This document shows, piece by piece, positions 1 through 8,796 of a stretch of DNA of 64,000 nt; the stretch's first letter is position 1; the number at the start of each line of letters is the position of its first letter. The notes beneath the pieces were generated by a model, which worked only from the letters and a program-made list of their open reading frames with translations, had not been told where the DNA came from and did not search any database. The DNA is taken from positions 2,857,001-2,921,000 of the forward strand of contig NZ_CP101283.1 of assembly GCF_024298925.1 (NCBI RefSeq), read 5' to 3'. A program made the position numbers and the translations under genes. Source of the stretch: Phenylobacterium sp. LH3H17 (GTDB lineage Bacteria > Pseudomonadota > Alphaproteobacteria > Caulobacterales > Caulobacteraceae).

Positions 1-1199
1 GTCGTTTTCACGGTTGCGGTGATTTGGTCGAGGGCGGCCGCAGCCTCTTCAAGTCCCGCGGCTTGCTGTTCGGTACGCCGCGACAGGTCATCGGAGGCCT
101 GGGCCATCTCGTCGGAACTGGCGCCGATGCTGGACGTGGTGGCGGCGACGGCGGCGACGGTCTCTTCCAGGCTGGAGATCGCCACGTTGAAGTCTCGTTT
201 CAGGTCGGCGTACTCCGCCGCCACGTCATCCGTGAGTCTCGCGGTGAGGTCGCCCTGCGCCAGGGCCGACAGCTGTCGCGCCATGGCCTGGACGACCTGC
301 CGTTGCTGCTCTCCGGCGGCCTCGAAGGCGGCTTCGGTTTCCCTCAGCTTGGTGTCGAGATTGTTCTGGAATTCCTTTGCTTCCAACTCCAACGCGGCGC
401 GGGCGAGACCGTTTTCGCGGAACACCTCCGCGGCTCTCGCGATATCACCTATCTCGTCGCCACGGTCGACGCCGGTGACCCGGAGGTCGAAATTCCCCTC
501 GGCCATTTGACGCAGGAGCTGGTTGAGACGAGTCAGAGGGCTGACGATGCTGCGCGTGGTGATCCAGCCGGCGACGCCCGCGACCAGCACCAATCCGGCC
601 AGTCCGACGAAAACCGCCAGTCGAGTCCGCTCCATCCCAACCCGCGCACCTTTGAGCTCAGAAGAGAGCAGCGCGCTCTGTCTGCCCGCCAGACCTGAGT
701 CGCCGTCCTCGCCAACCAGCTGGGTCTGGACACCTAGGAACAGCGGTAGGACCTGGGTCCTCAGCGCCTCCGCAGACGCGGCCTGGTCGCCGGCTTCGGC
801 GATTTCAAAGACCGAAGCCTGCGCCGCGCGCAACTTCGGCAGGGCTTCCGAGACCGCGCGCCATGCCTGCTGATTCTCGGCGCTGGTGAAGCGCGGCGAC
901 AGCCGCGACATGACGCCGGCGTTCCTGTCGATGAGCTCCCATTGTTGCTCCCATTGCTGGCGCATTTGAGGCTCACGGGTGATGATGTAGCCCCGCAGCG
1001 CGTTCGCGCTGGCGACCGTCTCGATCGACAGCTTCAGGCTCGTCGTGGCCACCGGCACGCGAAGTTCATCTCCCGTGGCGACGGCGCGAAGCGCGTTTTG
1101 AATGAGCGGGGCCGCAACCACCACCACCAGAAGCATCACTGCCGCAATGGTCGAAAAGCCTGCCGCCAGCCGCCCACCCGTGCGCAAGTTCAAAGCCAT
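1..1199 (-). CDS. methyl-accepting chemotaxis protein, 3' end outside window
   Basis: Chemoreceptor that would sense a periplasmic ligand and signal to CheA/CheW. The reading frame opens at ATG 1199, preceded by a GAGGGG ribosome site, and is still open at base 1, so about 399 N-terminal residues are visible. An N-terminal membrane segment (about residues 8-30) is followed by a periplasmic helical domain. A second membrane segment lies near 193-215, followed by a HAMP domain with the usual 'SPLTRLNQLLRQMAEGNFD' style and a second HAMP-like stretch (AQGDLTARL). The beginning of the signalling coiled coil (SSDEMAQASDDLSRRTEQQA) is present. The conserved hairpin tip is not reached. Ligand unknown. 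Confidence 0.93.
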   Translation of the reverse strand, partial: MALNLRTGGRLAAGFSTIAAVMLLVVVVAAPLIQNALRAVATGDELRVPVATTSLKLSIETVASANALRGYIITREPQMRQQWEQQWELIDRNAGVMSRLSPRFTSAENQQAWRAVSEALPKLRAAQASVFEIAEAGDQAASAEALRTQVLPLFLGVQTQLVGEDGDSGLAGRQSALLSSELKGARVGMERTRLAVFVGLAGLVLVAGVAGWITTRSIVSPLTRLNQLLRQMAEGNFDLRVTGVDRGDEIGDIARAAEVFRENGLARAALELEAKEFQNNLDTKLRETEAAFEAAGEQQRQVVQAMARQLSALAQGDLTARLTDDVAAEYADLKRDFNVAISSLEETVAAVAATTSSIGASSDEMAQASDDLSRRTEQQAAGLEEAAAALDQITATVKT

Positions 1200-2153
1200 A
1201 CGCCCATTCCCCTCTTGACCCTGAAGACAGATTGAGGATCGGGATATAAAATAGCGTTAATTTTGACTTCGATGACCTAAATTACAATGATATTTGAAAC
1301 AACCACTCCAACCTATACATGCCGCTTGCTCTATACATAAGGATATATATCTTTTGTTATACTGAAGGCATTCGACCTTTCGACCATGACCGGTAAGATC
1401 CCATTCAAAGGGCGTCTTGGCTGGACATTCAGGTCCAACAATCTGGCGTCCCAAAGTCGCACTGGGCTTGAGCGCCCTGCGGCGCCCCAATATCCCCGGC
1501 CTGACTGGCGACGTGTCTTCGTATGGCGTCAGCAGGCTCCAATGCGTGCTGAGCGCCATGAAGACCGAAGCCTGGCGTAACTCTCATGCTCCCTTTTACG
1601 TCACGCAGGCGCGCGGGAGCCGTTCCGATCGCCGCCGCCGAGATCCACCAGGCCCCCTTCCGCGTGACGGCGATCGACGCCCGCTTGGCAGGAAGCTGGA
1701 TCGTGCTGCGCAGCTGCAGCACGGCGGCTACGGGCGCGATCGCGGACAGTCGCTGGAGATGGACGCGCTCAGGCGATGCGCGCGACATGACGCTGGCCGA
1801 CTTGGCCGCCCGTGCTCGCTCCAAGGCGGCCGTTGGGGCGCCGGGGTCGACGAGCCCGATGATCCGCGCGACCCATCAGCTCCGAAGGCCGTTGCTGACC
1901 CGCGGCGGCGAAGCCTGATCGCGCGAGCCGCCGGGCCATGACGTTGTTCCTGACCCTTTCACGCGCCATGGAGCGAACGCGACGCTCAAGATCGGGTGCG
2001 TCGCCGCCAAGGTGATCTGAAGGGGACCTGGAGCGACCCACCTGGGAGCATGAATCATTTGGCGCTGCCTTTCAGCCCAAGCACCAGTTCGGCAGGCCGT
2101 GTCAGTTCGCCGGCGAGGCGCCGCTCGTGGTGGATCTCTCCGGAAACGTCTGC

Positions 2154-2196
2154 GCGCCCCAGCTGCCGCCGCGGCCCGCGGCGGCAGCTGGGGCGC
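2154..2196. repeat. 43-nt near-perfect inverted repeat
   Basis: Two 21-nt arms (2154-2174 and 2176-2196) are exact reverse complements separated by one base, with GCGCCCCAGCTGCCGCCGCGG as the left arm. It would form an extremely stable hairpin or cruciform. There is no U-run on either side, so a simple intrinsic terminator is doubtful. Confidence 0.8.
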
Positions 2197-2282
2197 ACGC
2201 GTCGCGCCACACCATTGTTGGGTCGCCCCCGGGCGGCTCGACGCTCTCCACGCCTCCGCCTGCCGCCAGTCTCCGGCCGCGA

Positions 2283-2319
2283 GACCTGACCCTGACAGGC
2301 GGGCCGTCAGGGTCAGGTC
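2283..2319. terminator. hairpin, possible terminator
   Basis: Arms of 14 nt (2283-2296 and 2306-2319; GACCTGACCCTGAC against its reverse complement) surround a 9-nt loop. It lies downstream of the TonB receptor stop on the minus strand. No clear T-tract follows, so its terminator role is inferred from position and stability. Confidence 0.45.
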
Positions 2320-2408
2320 GTCCGGGACCGCAAAGTGGCCGCGACAACCGCCCGGCCCTGCTCCAATCGGGACCCGTCGGTACGCGGGTCTGCATTCATG
2401 GCAAGGCT

Positions 2409-2436
2409 GGAGCGGGAGAGGGGCCCGTCCCGCTCC
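2409..2436 (-). terminator. hairpin just after the TonB receptor stop
   Basis: Nine-nt arms (2409-2417 GGAGCGGGA and 2428-2436 TCCCGCTCC) flank a 10-nt loop, ending 9 nt after the receptor stop codon. The placement fits a 3' stabilising or terminating hairpin for the minus-strand transcript. A U-tract is absent. Confidence 0.4.
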
Positions 2437-2444
2437 CCGCCGTC

Positions 2445-4604
2445 TCAGTTCTCGAAGCTGAGCTGCACGCCAAAGGTCCGGCGCTCACCCAGAAAGCGGC
2501 GCTCGCGGGCGAGCAGCGCCGTCTCCACTGCGTAGGAATAGGCTTCGTCGGTCAGGTTCTTCGCAAAGGCCGAAATCGCCCAACGCCCGTCATTCAGGCG
2601 CAGGGTCGCGCGGGCGTTGACGAGGCCGTAGCTGGGGATCTCTCGGTAGGCGGTCGTGCCCAGGAAGCCCTGGGGGTTTGTGTCGCGCCACTGGTACTCG
2701 CCCCGCAGGACCAGATCACCCAGCGCGGCCACGGGCACCGTGTACTGAGCCCCGAAGCTCGCCGTCCACTCAGGCGCGCCAGGCACCTGCTTGCCGCGAT
2801 GGTTCAGGGCGCCGTCCGGGTAGTCCGTGAACCGGGCGTGGAGGTAACCTATCGCCGCATCGACCTGCAGCGCGGGCGTTGGCCGGCCTCGGACCTCGAG
2901 CTCGGCCCCTTCGGCCTTCGACTCGCCGGCGTTCCGCGTGAAGACGACCGTGGTGCCATTGGGTTGGGCCTCGGCTACCTGGACCTGCTGGTCGGTATAG
3001 ATGGCCTTGAACAGCGATAGATTGACCTGCAGGCGCCTGTCGAACCACTCGGTCTTGGCGCCGACCTCGTAGTTCCAGACATATTCCGGATCGAAAACCG
3101 CCGCAGTGGGGCCGAGCCGGAGGTTGAAGCCGCCGCTCTTGAAGCCGCGGCTGACGGTCGCGTAGGTGAACACGCCCTCGGCGGGAGAGTAGTCGAGCAC
3201 GACGCGTGGGGTCCAGGCATCCCAGGATCGGGTGAGGTCCATCCGGTCAAGATTGATGGCCGCAGGCGAGCCGGCCACGCCGGTGCGCGAGACGTTCCGC
3301 TTCTCCTCATTGCTGTGGCGAAGGCCCAGGGTGAGCCGCAGGTCGTCAGAAAAAGCGTAGCGGACCTCGCCGAAGATGGCCTTCGCGGTTAGCTCGTTCT
3401 CCTGATAGCCGCGCTGAGCCGTCGGCGCGAAAAGGGCCCGCACGGTCTGGTCGTTGTTCGGATTGAGGCGCAGCAGGAAGTCCCAGGTGCCTTCGTCATG
3501 GAGGTAGAAGAGCCCGGCGATCCACTGCAGCTGACCATCGCCCTGAGACGTGAACTGCAGCTCCTGCGAAAACTGGTCGGACTGCTGCGCGAACTCGCTG
3601 GTGCCCAGGGGGCTGTTGGTGACATCCAGGTCGACCAGGAAGGCGCCTTCGCTGTCGCGGAATGCGGTGATGGACTTGACCCCCACCGGACCCAGAGAGG
3701 TTTCGGCCGTGGCGGAGACGCCATAGTCCACAACGTCACGGAAGGTGGGAGCGTCGGCGGAGACGTCCCAATCGCCGCGCGCCGGGGTCACCCGCAGGAG
3801 GTTGAGGGCCGTCGCGTTCTCCAGGTATGGCTTGTACGGGAAGCCGTCGGATTCCTCCTCGCTGTAATCGGCCTGGACCAGAACCTTCAGGTCCTCCCCG
3901 AGCCGCAGGTCGAGCCCGGCGCGCGCTCCGAAGATGTCCGCCTCTCCCATGGCGCGGCGGGTGAACACGTTCTCGAAGCGCCCGCCGGTGTGCTTGCTGA
4001 GCAGCGCCAGGCGACCGCGCACCGCGCCGTCCGCGCTGAGCCGTCCGCTGAGCACGGCGCTGCCGCGGTGCGTATTGAAACTGCTGTACTCGAAGGCGCC
4101 GCCATATTGCAGCTCAGCGCTCGGCGCGTTGGTGATCAGATTGATCGTGCCGCCCACGGCGTTCCGGCCATAGAGCGTGCCCTGAGGCCCGCGCAGCACC
4201 TCCACGCGCGAGATGTCGAGCATCTCGTTCACCACCGCCATCGGGCGGGCGATGTAAACGCCATCGATGTGAAGGGTGGAGCTGGGATCGGCGCCGCCGG
4301 AGGCGATCCCGCGACCGAAGCCGCGGATGGTGATTGTCCCGCCGCCGCTGCCGCTCGAAATAGCCAGGTTCGGCACCAGGAACTGCAGGTCGGAGGGCGT
4401 CTTGATCCCCGACTGCTCAAGCGCCGCGGCGCTGATCGCGGAGATGCTGATAGGAGTTGTCTGAACATTGGCCTCACGCTTCTCGGCGGTGACCACAAGT
4501 TCTTCAAGCTGGGTCGCGCCTTGGCTTTGAGCCACGGCCGCAGCCGGCGACAGCGCGAGCGCAGCCGCCGAAGAAAACAGGATGCTTAAGCTTCGGATAT
4601 ACAT
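2445..4604 (-). CDS. TonB-dependent outer membrane receptor
   Basis: Outer membrane beta-barrel with a plug that imports a substrate using TonB energy. ATG 4604 is chosen because GAGGGGGG sits just upstream and the protein then begins with a clean signal peptide (MYIRSLSILFSS... cut near AVAQS). The resulting 719 aa fits the family. A TonB-box-like EELVVTAEKRE follows the signal. The plug carries the RVEVLRGPQGTLYGRNAVGGTINL signature, and the rest is beta-barrel sequence ending in VQLSFEN. No regulator, FecR/sigma pair or catabolic enzyme lies beside it, so the ligand is unknown. Receptors of this Sphingomonas/Caulobacter style often take up sugars or aromatics rather than siderophores; this is family knowledge, not evidence here. 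Confidence 0.95.
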   Translation of the reverse strand: MYIRSLSILFSSAAALALSPAAAVAQSQGATQLEELVVTAEKREANVQTTPISISAISAAALEQSGIKTPSDLQFLVPNLAISSGSGGGTITIRGFGRGIASGGADPSSTLHIDGVYIARPMAVVNEMLDISRVEVLRGPQGTLYGRNAVGGTINLITNAPSAELQYGGAFEYSSFNTHRGSAVLSGRLSADGAVRGRLALLSKHTGGRFENVFTRRAMGEADIFGARAGLDLRLGEDLKVLVQADYSEEESDGFPYKPYLENATALNLLRVTPARGDWDVSADAPTFRDVVDYGVSATAETSLGPVGVKSITAFRDSEGAFLVDLDVTNSPLGTSEFAQQSDQFSQELQFTSQGDGQLQWIAGLFYLHDEGTWDFLLRLNPNNDQTVRALFAPTAQRGYQENELTAKAIFGEVRYAFSDDLRLTLGLRHSNEEKRNVSRTGVAGSPAAINLDRMDLTRSWDAWTPRVVLDYSPAEGVFTYATVSRGFKSGGFNLRLGPTAAVFDPEYVWNYEVGAKTEWFDRRLQVNLSLFKAIYTDQQVQVAEAQPNGTTVVFTRNAGESKAEGAELEVRGRPTPALQVDAAIGYLHARFTDYPDGALNHRGKQVPGAPEWTASFGAQYTVPVAALGDLVLRGEYQWRDTNPQGFLGTTAYREIPSYGLVNARATLRLNDGRWAISAFAKNLTDEAYSYAVETALLARERRFLGERRTFGVQLSFEN

Positions 4605-5458
4605 GTCACCCCCCTCATTGGGCCCCGCCATCGGGCGACGCTCCGGTTGCTGTTGCTGATGGCGCGAGCCGTGCCCTTCCGGGTCACCGATACGCGGACG
4701 CCGCGCGCTCGGCGCCCGAGCCCGCAGCCGCGTGGCGTCGAACCGGGAGACACCTACGCAGGACCTTTGCCAAAAGTTTCCTATTGGCTAAATTCGTCTC
4801 ACATCAAGGCGTGCGCCACCAGGGCCGGAGTCTGACGAAAGGTGATTCAGACTTGTCCGATCGTCTCAAAAATCAGGCGCTCTAATAAGGTGACAGCCAC
4901 CCACGCCTTGCCCGAATTTTCACTATCGGTCCGCAATTCGACCGGTTCTGCAATTGTTATCTTTATAAGATTGCTCAACAATGAAAAAGGAGATTGTATT
5001 AATTCAAATCTATTATTGCTTTGCCCCACTATATACCTATCTTCTTACGACACTAGGCAGCCAATAGCTTAAATCAAAACAGTAGTTATTCGCTCGCGAC
5101 AATGTCACGTCGTCGTTTCGCCAAGAAAATCGGCGCCTGTGAGACTTATTCTCGCGCCACATCGTTGCGCCTAGGTCACATTTGTCCACTATGATGGAAT
5201 TCGCTGTTAGGCCGGTGGATTTCATGCGCATCCGCACCGGGGGAGCGAGCAGTCCTTGGCCCACCCTTTGCTAGGCGCAGGAGCCTAGGGAACCGCGCTC
5301 GCGACGGTGATGCTCCATCTCTCGGATCGACCGACCGATGAGTGACGTCGCGGCGACGAGAGCTTCCACGCGCCCTATTGACCTAGGGTCGTCTTGAGCA
5401 GACATTCAACCATAGGAAGCTGCGAAGACCTGGTGTCGTCATGAGCTCGGGGGAGCAG
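4605..5458. other. long spacer with an AT-richer core
   Basis: About 850 nt without a supportable gene. The part at about 4780-5110 is visibly AT-richer than the rest of the window, and short frames there (4842-5072 on +, 4847-5029 on -, and a 28-codon frame from ATG 4984) have no recognisable product. The stretch probably contains the TonB receptor promoter on the minus strand and the promoter of the small-protein/lipoprotein pair on the plus strand. GCCAA-N10-TTGGC near 4768-4787 is a weak dyad. Confidence 0.5.
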
Positions 5459-5701
5459 ATGACCTACGCAATCTTGCTTGATGACTACAACGATGATCCG
5501 GGTGACAGCCAATACCATGTCACCGCGTCGGGAACCCTTGCCGAGTGCAAGGCCACGACGATGCACGACTACCGCCACGTCTCGTGGCTGAAGTCGGACT
5601 ACGTGGAGGGGGCATCGGAGCCGATCGCACTCGTGGGCCCCAAGGGCGGCGTCAAGAAGGGCCGGATCGTGAAGCTGACGGCCGTGGCAGGGGGGGATTG
5701 A
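5459..5701 (+). CDS. small hypothetical protein, 80 aa
   Basis: Unrecognised small acidic-to-neutral protein with no signal peptide or membrane segment. ATG 5459 is preferred over ATG 5441 because GGGGGA lies 4 nt before it. The sequence (MTYAILLDDYNDDPGDSQYH, then GPKGGVKKGRIVKLTA near the end) looks like a compact soluble domain with a basic glycine-rich loop. It stops 2 nt before the start of the downstream lipoprotein gene, so the two are almost certainly co-transcribed and may work together. No function is assigned. Confidence 0.65.
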   Translation: MTYAILLDDYNDDPGDSQYHVTASGTLAECKATTMHDYRHVSWLKSDYVEGASEPIALVGPKGGVKKGRIVKLTAVAGGD

Positions 5702-5703
5702 GC

Positions 5704-7020
5704 ATGAAGCCCACCATCATAGTCTTGGTCCTCGGCCTAAGCGGCTGCGCGGCCTTCGGTGGCCCGAAGGTCATCTCGGATCGCTACGCGAAGATCAGCA
5801 GCGTCGCGACGCCGGCCCCACCGGTCAGAATCGAGGTGGCGACTGATGAGGCCGACCCGAAGGACGGCGGAATCGCCATCACGGCCCTCAGCGACCGCGG
5901 CCAGGCCGCGCTGATCGAGCAAACCAAGGGAAGCCCTCCTCTGAAGCTCAAGTCGTCCAAACCTCCGAGCGACTTCAGCGTCACGACCACGGGCTCGATC
6001 ACCCGCAAGATGGTCATGACCTTATGGCCGGAAAAGCGCCTCCCGCTGGGCGACCGCATCGACAGCATCGACGTCAAACTCAAGGTGCGGCCCGAGCAGG
6101 CCGAAACATGGCGCATCTCGAGCTGGACCCAGGCCAGCGACGGAACCACTGTCAAGGTCGTGGGCAAGCTGACGGACGAACGCGCCCAGAAGCTGACGGG
6201 GGAGAGCGGCATCACGACCGGCGCCGCTCTCACGGGCCTCAAGGTCGGTGGCGAGGCCAGCCACTCCGTGACCTCGGCTTTCGACATCGACGACGAGACG
6301 CCCTTCGTCGCCAGCGTTTCGGGGGGCGTAACGCGCCTGCGCTCGGTGGCCGGCTGGCGGCAGAACCTAATGAAGGGCTACGAGATCGACGTCGTCGTCA
6401 GCACCCTGGACGACTTCAGCGATGCGGCGATGAACGGTGAATACTTGGTCTCCTTCTCCCCGCTACGCATCAAGGACGAGAAGAACGAGGGCCAGATGCT
6501 GCCGGCCCCCGCTGCTAAGGTCGAATTGACCGAGACTCTGTCCTTCATGCCGAAGGATGCCTGGCTCCCCATCTGCGGGACCGCCGAGCTGGACTATGGC
6601 GTCCGGCACATCTCCAACGAGGCCGGCTCAAGGACCTTCTCGGAATCCGACGACGAGGTCCAACCCCAGATGGGTCACGACGAAGTCGGTTTCATGCTGG
6701 CCCCTCCTCCCCTGACGCCCGTCTACGGCCTGTGGGTCGGCAAGCGTCCCCTCGCCTACATGAACAGCGCCGGCCGCATCAGCGACATCAAGTTCGCCGA
6801 CTTCGCGGACGCCATGGCTTTCCTCACCTGGATCAAGGTTACGAAGGACGTCACCGGAACACTCTCCAACGGCGTCACCTTTGGCCTCCCCGACCCCAAG
6901 GGCGTCAGGAGCCTGACCGCAGCCGATCTGCCGTTTGTCCAGGTCGGCGTCGCCAATCTGAGCAGGATGGAGAAGGCGAAGGCCGCGCTGCTCAGGGGGT
7001 GCCCGGGCACGGCGAGGTAG
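5704..7020 (+). CDS. hypothetical lipoprotein, 438 aa
   Basis: Starts at ATG 5704, 2 nt after the preceding stop. The first residues form a short lipoprotein signal ending in the lipobox LSGC (Cys about 16), so the mature protein should be lipid-anchored. The rest is soluble and rich in beta-type sequence, with motifs such as TTGSITRKMVMTLWPEKR, IDSIDVKLKV and VEVQP-like acidic loops, but no family I recognise. The repeated pattern of strand-like segments about a measured 'DRIDSIDVKL' block suggests a surface or periplasmic binding role (inference). An inverted repeat GCCCGA-N5-TCGGGC lies just after the stop (7023-7039). Confidence 0.75.
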   Translation: MKPTIIVLVLGLSGCAAFGGPKVISDRYAKISSVATPAPPVRIEVATDEADPKDGGIAITALSDRGQAALIEQTKGSPPLKLKSSKPPSDFSVTTTGSITRKMVMTLWPEKRLPLGDRIDSIDVKLKVRPEQAETWRISSWTQASDGTTVKVVGKLTDERAQKLTGESGITTGAALTGLKVGGEASHSVTSAFDIDDETPFVASVSGGVTRLRSVAGWRQNLMKGYEIDVVVSTLDDFSDAAMNGEYLVSFSPLRIKDEKNEGQMLPAPAAKVELTETLSFMPKDAWLPICGTAELDYGVRHISNEAGSRTFSESDDEVQPQMGHDEVGFMLAPPPLTPVYGLWVGKRPLAYMNSAGRISDIKFADFADAMAFLTWIKVTKDVTGTLSNGVTFGLPDPKGVRSLTAADLPFVQVGVANLSRMEKAKAALLRGCPGTAR

Positions 7021-7526
7021 CAGCCCGAGGAGATCGGGCGCGCCTCTCTCATGGGCGAACCGGTCCACGGCCTCAGCCCGTTGGTGGCGGCAGTCTATCC
7101 GCAGTGTTCACCGGTCATCTGACCTCCTGCCTTTGCTCGGCGATGTCGCGCGCACGGGCCCTCGAACCGGTAATCGTGACAGACTCCAGCAGGGTCGCAT
7201 TGCAGTCTTGGCTTCGGCGGCTGTGTGGTCCGCCGGCGCCACACACCCGGCCCTCCGAGTGGGGGCGGCAAGCGCGACGAAGATTGAAAGCGGCTGGGCC
7301 CGCGCTGACGGTCGCCGCCGCGCGGGCCTACTGATCGCCTGGGACGCCGGGCTTGGGGGCGTGGCGTCTGGGGCCGGGGTGAACAGGCCAGCCTTTGGCG
7401 ATCAGCGATCGGGTCGCTTCCATTGTCGAGGTCGAATCAATCCTAGGCCGGGACGGGCCAGCTCACATTGCCGGTGGTCAAACCAGCGCTTGATTATTGC
7501 GCGGCCCCGGGGGGGACGGGTTGTCT
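7021..7526. other. spacer of about 500 nt with no supportable gene
   Basis: After the small hairpin at 7023-7039 nothing is recognisable. A 142-codon plus-strand frame at 7133-7561 is arginine- and glycine-rich, lacks a ribosome site and overlaps the oppositely coded 106-aa gene, so it is treated as chance. Confidence 0.5.
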
Positions 7527-7847
7527 TCAGCCGCGAGCACTCAAATTTCGCGCGCCAGTGAGACCGACGCAGGCGTCTCGAAGGCTGCAGGAGCCGTCAG
7601 CGCTTGCAGGGAGGTGTCCTGATTGATCGGAAAGGCCGAGCATGAATGCCCGCCCGATCCGCTGGACCGACCGAACAATCCAGCGACGCCCTTCGGCATC
7701 CACGAGCTCCATCCCGACCTGCAGATCCTCCGCCAAGGTGCGCGGGCCACAGGTTGTGAGTGCATCCAAGTCAGGCAGTCCCCAGACGTCGGAGTCCGTC
7801 GTGAATCCCAGAACAGGAAAGCGGAACTCCGCCTGCGCCGTCTTCAT
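7527..7847 (-). CDS. hypothetical protein, candidate immunity partner (106 aa)
   Basis: Small soluble protein without signal or membrane segment (MKTAQAEFRFPVLGFTTDS at the start, then a central GMELVDAEGRRWIVRSVQRIGR block). The start ATG 7847 has a purine-rich GGGGGCGGGC upstream. It lies 69 nt downstream of, and in the same direction as, a protein with an HNH-like C-terminal nuclease motif. That order, toxin first and a small unrelated gene next, is the usual layout of effector-immunity pairs. The immunity role is inferred from context only; the sequence itself shows no known immunity family that I can name. Confidence 0.65.
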   Translation of the reverse strand: MKTAQAEFRFPVLGFTTDSDVWGLPDLDALTTCGPRTLAEDLQVGMELVDAEGRRWIVRSVQRIGRAFMLGLSDQSGHLPASADGSCSLRDACVGLTGARNLSARG

Positions 7848-7916
7848 GCCCGCCCCCGACTCCGCACCGAACGAAACAGGAACCTAGGCAATACCGGCAG
7901 GCTTGTGAAGCTGCAA

Positions 7917-8618
7917 TCAGCGCGTGCGTTTCGGGGGCGGGCCGGGACGCGAGAGGTTTTCGACACTGTCTGCGGCGTAAGCCGCGAGACCAGCGGGCAC
8001 GGCCTTCGTCCAGTCGGTCGTGCCATACCAGACACGACGAATAGGATCGTACCGGGGCTTACCTCCCCAGCTTCCCGTCAGACGACGATGCTGCTCCCTC
8101 GGTAGCACCTTCAGCAGTGCATAGTGGTTCCTTGGATCTTGCGTGTTGCGACCAAGTCCCTTGAGCGGAATGGTGTGATGAATTTCCTGCCCGGGCTTCG
8201 CCATCCCGACCCTGCGCAGTACCTTGCGAGACGCGTCGGCGGTGACAGAGTTCGTTTTCAAAACTCCTACGCCCTTTGACGCCGCCCTCACGCCCTTGGC
8301 CACCACACCGACGGGCAGCGCATCGGCTACAGCCATCGCGCCGTTGAACGCCGCGCCGGCGTAGTTTCCATCCTGCAAGTCGGCAGCGGCCTCCCAAGCC
8401 GGACCCACAATTGGAATGAATGACTGTGCTGTCGTCGGACGCTGGATGTCCGGCCCATTCTGGAAATCGTAGAACGCCTCCTTGGCCAGACCGAGCGGCG
8501 AGCGAAGTCCGCGATCCTCGGCCTGTCGTTGCGCCCGGATCCTTGCCATCTCCTGATCGTAGCGTTCACCGGCCGCATCCGGCACAGTTCGAGGCTCACC
8601 GCGAGGCATTCGCGCCAT
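7917..8618 (-). CDS. putative polymorphic toxin with HNH/EndoVII-like nuclease domain
   Basis: The C-terminal part carries GQEIHHTIPLKGLGRN, then NHYALLKVLPREQHRRL. This His-His...Asn...His arrangement is typical of HHH/HNH (treble-clef) nuclease domains found in polymorphic toxins. The middle is a glycine/alanine-rich hydrophobic pre-toxin-like region (IPIVGPAWEAAADLQDGNY). There is no signal peptide, PAAR, VgrG, Rhs or filamentous haemagglutinin part, so a secretion route is not visible. ATG 8618 is chosen because GGAG lies 6 nt upstream; in-frame ATGs at 8630 and 8708 are alternatives. A small same-strand gene follows and may encode immunity. An ordinary phage or restriction HNH protein is the main alternative. 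Confidence 0.7.
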   Translation of the reverse strand: MARMPRGEPRTVPDAAGERYDQEMARIRAQRQAEDRGLRSPLGLAKEAFYDFQNGPDIQRPTTAQSFIPIVGPAWEAAADLQDGNYAGAAFNGAMAVADALPVGVVAKGVRAASKGVGVLKTNSVTADASRKVLRRVGMAKPGQEIHHTIPLKGLGRNTQDPRNHYALLKVLPREQHRRLTGSWGGKPRYDPIRRVWYGTTDWTKAVPAGLAAYAADSVENLSRPGPPPKRTR

Positions 8619-8796
8619 TTCGTTCTCCATGGATTTGTTGCGGGACCACACGGCGCCGGCCCTGGACGACCTGATCGCGCATCGCTGTCGAGGGCCGTTA
8701 GCCTGCAAACCTTGCCGCGTGCTTGCTCAATTAATATCCGGGTATTATCCAGGTTGACGGCGACTGCTCGGCCGCACGTCGCCACCAGGAGTTCAG

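Larger units (their letters stand above)
1200..2444. other. gene-poor stretch of about 1.2 kb
   Basis: No open frame here looks like a known protein or carries a convincing ribosome site. Frames near 1417-1941 (+), 1429-1824 (-) and 2127-3020 (+) are arginine- or proline-rich translations of the kind GC-rich DNA yields by chance, and the last runs antisense through the TonB receptor gene. The stretch at about 1240-1380 is AT-richer and may hold the chemoreceptor promoter. The right part holds three hairpin-forming repeats, listed separately. A decayed gene cannot be excluded. Confidence 0.5.

Noticed and set aside
1417-1941. Long plus-strand open frame in the gene-poor stretch
   Set aside because: Arginine-rich, no ribosome site, no recognisable family; equally long frames run through it on the other strand.
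2127-3020. Open frame of 297 codons antisense to the TonB receptor
   Set aside because: It covers a clearly homologous gene on the other strand; the length is a side effect of GC-rich codon use.
4984-5070. 28-codon frame starting MKKEIV in the AT-rich spacer
   Set aside because: AAGGAG-like codons follow rather than precede the ATG, and no conserved context supports it.
5545-5703. Earlier start for the lipoprotein
   Set aside because: It would overlap the 80-aa gene in another frame and destroy the lipoprotein signal that begins at ATG 5704.
7133-7561. 142-codon frame in the spacer after the lipoprotein
   Set aside because: No ribosome site, biased composition and overlap with the better-supported minus-strand gene.
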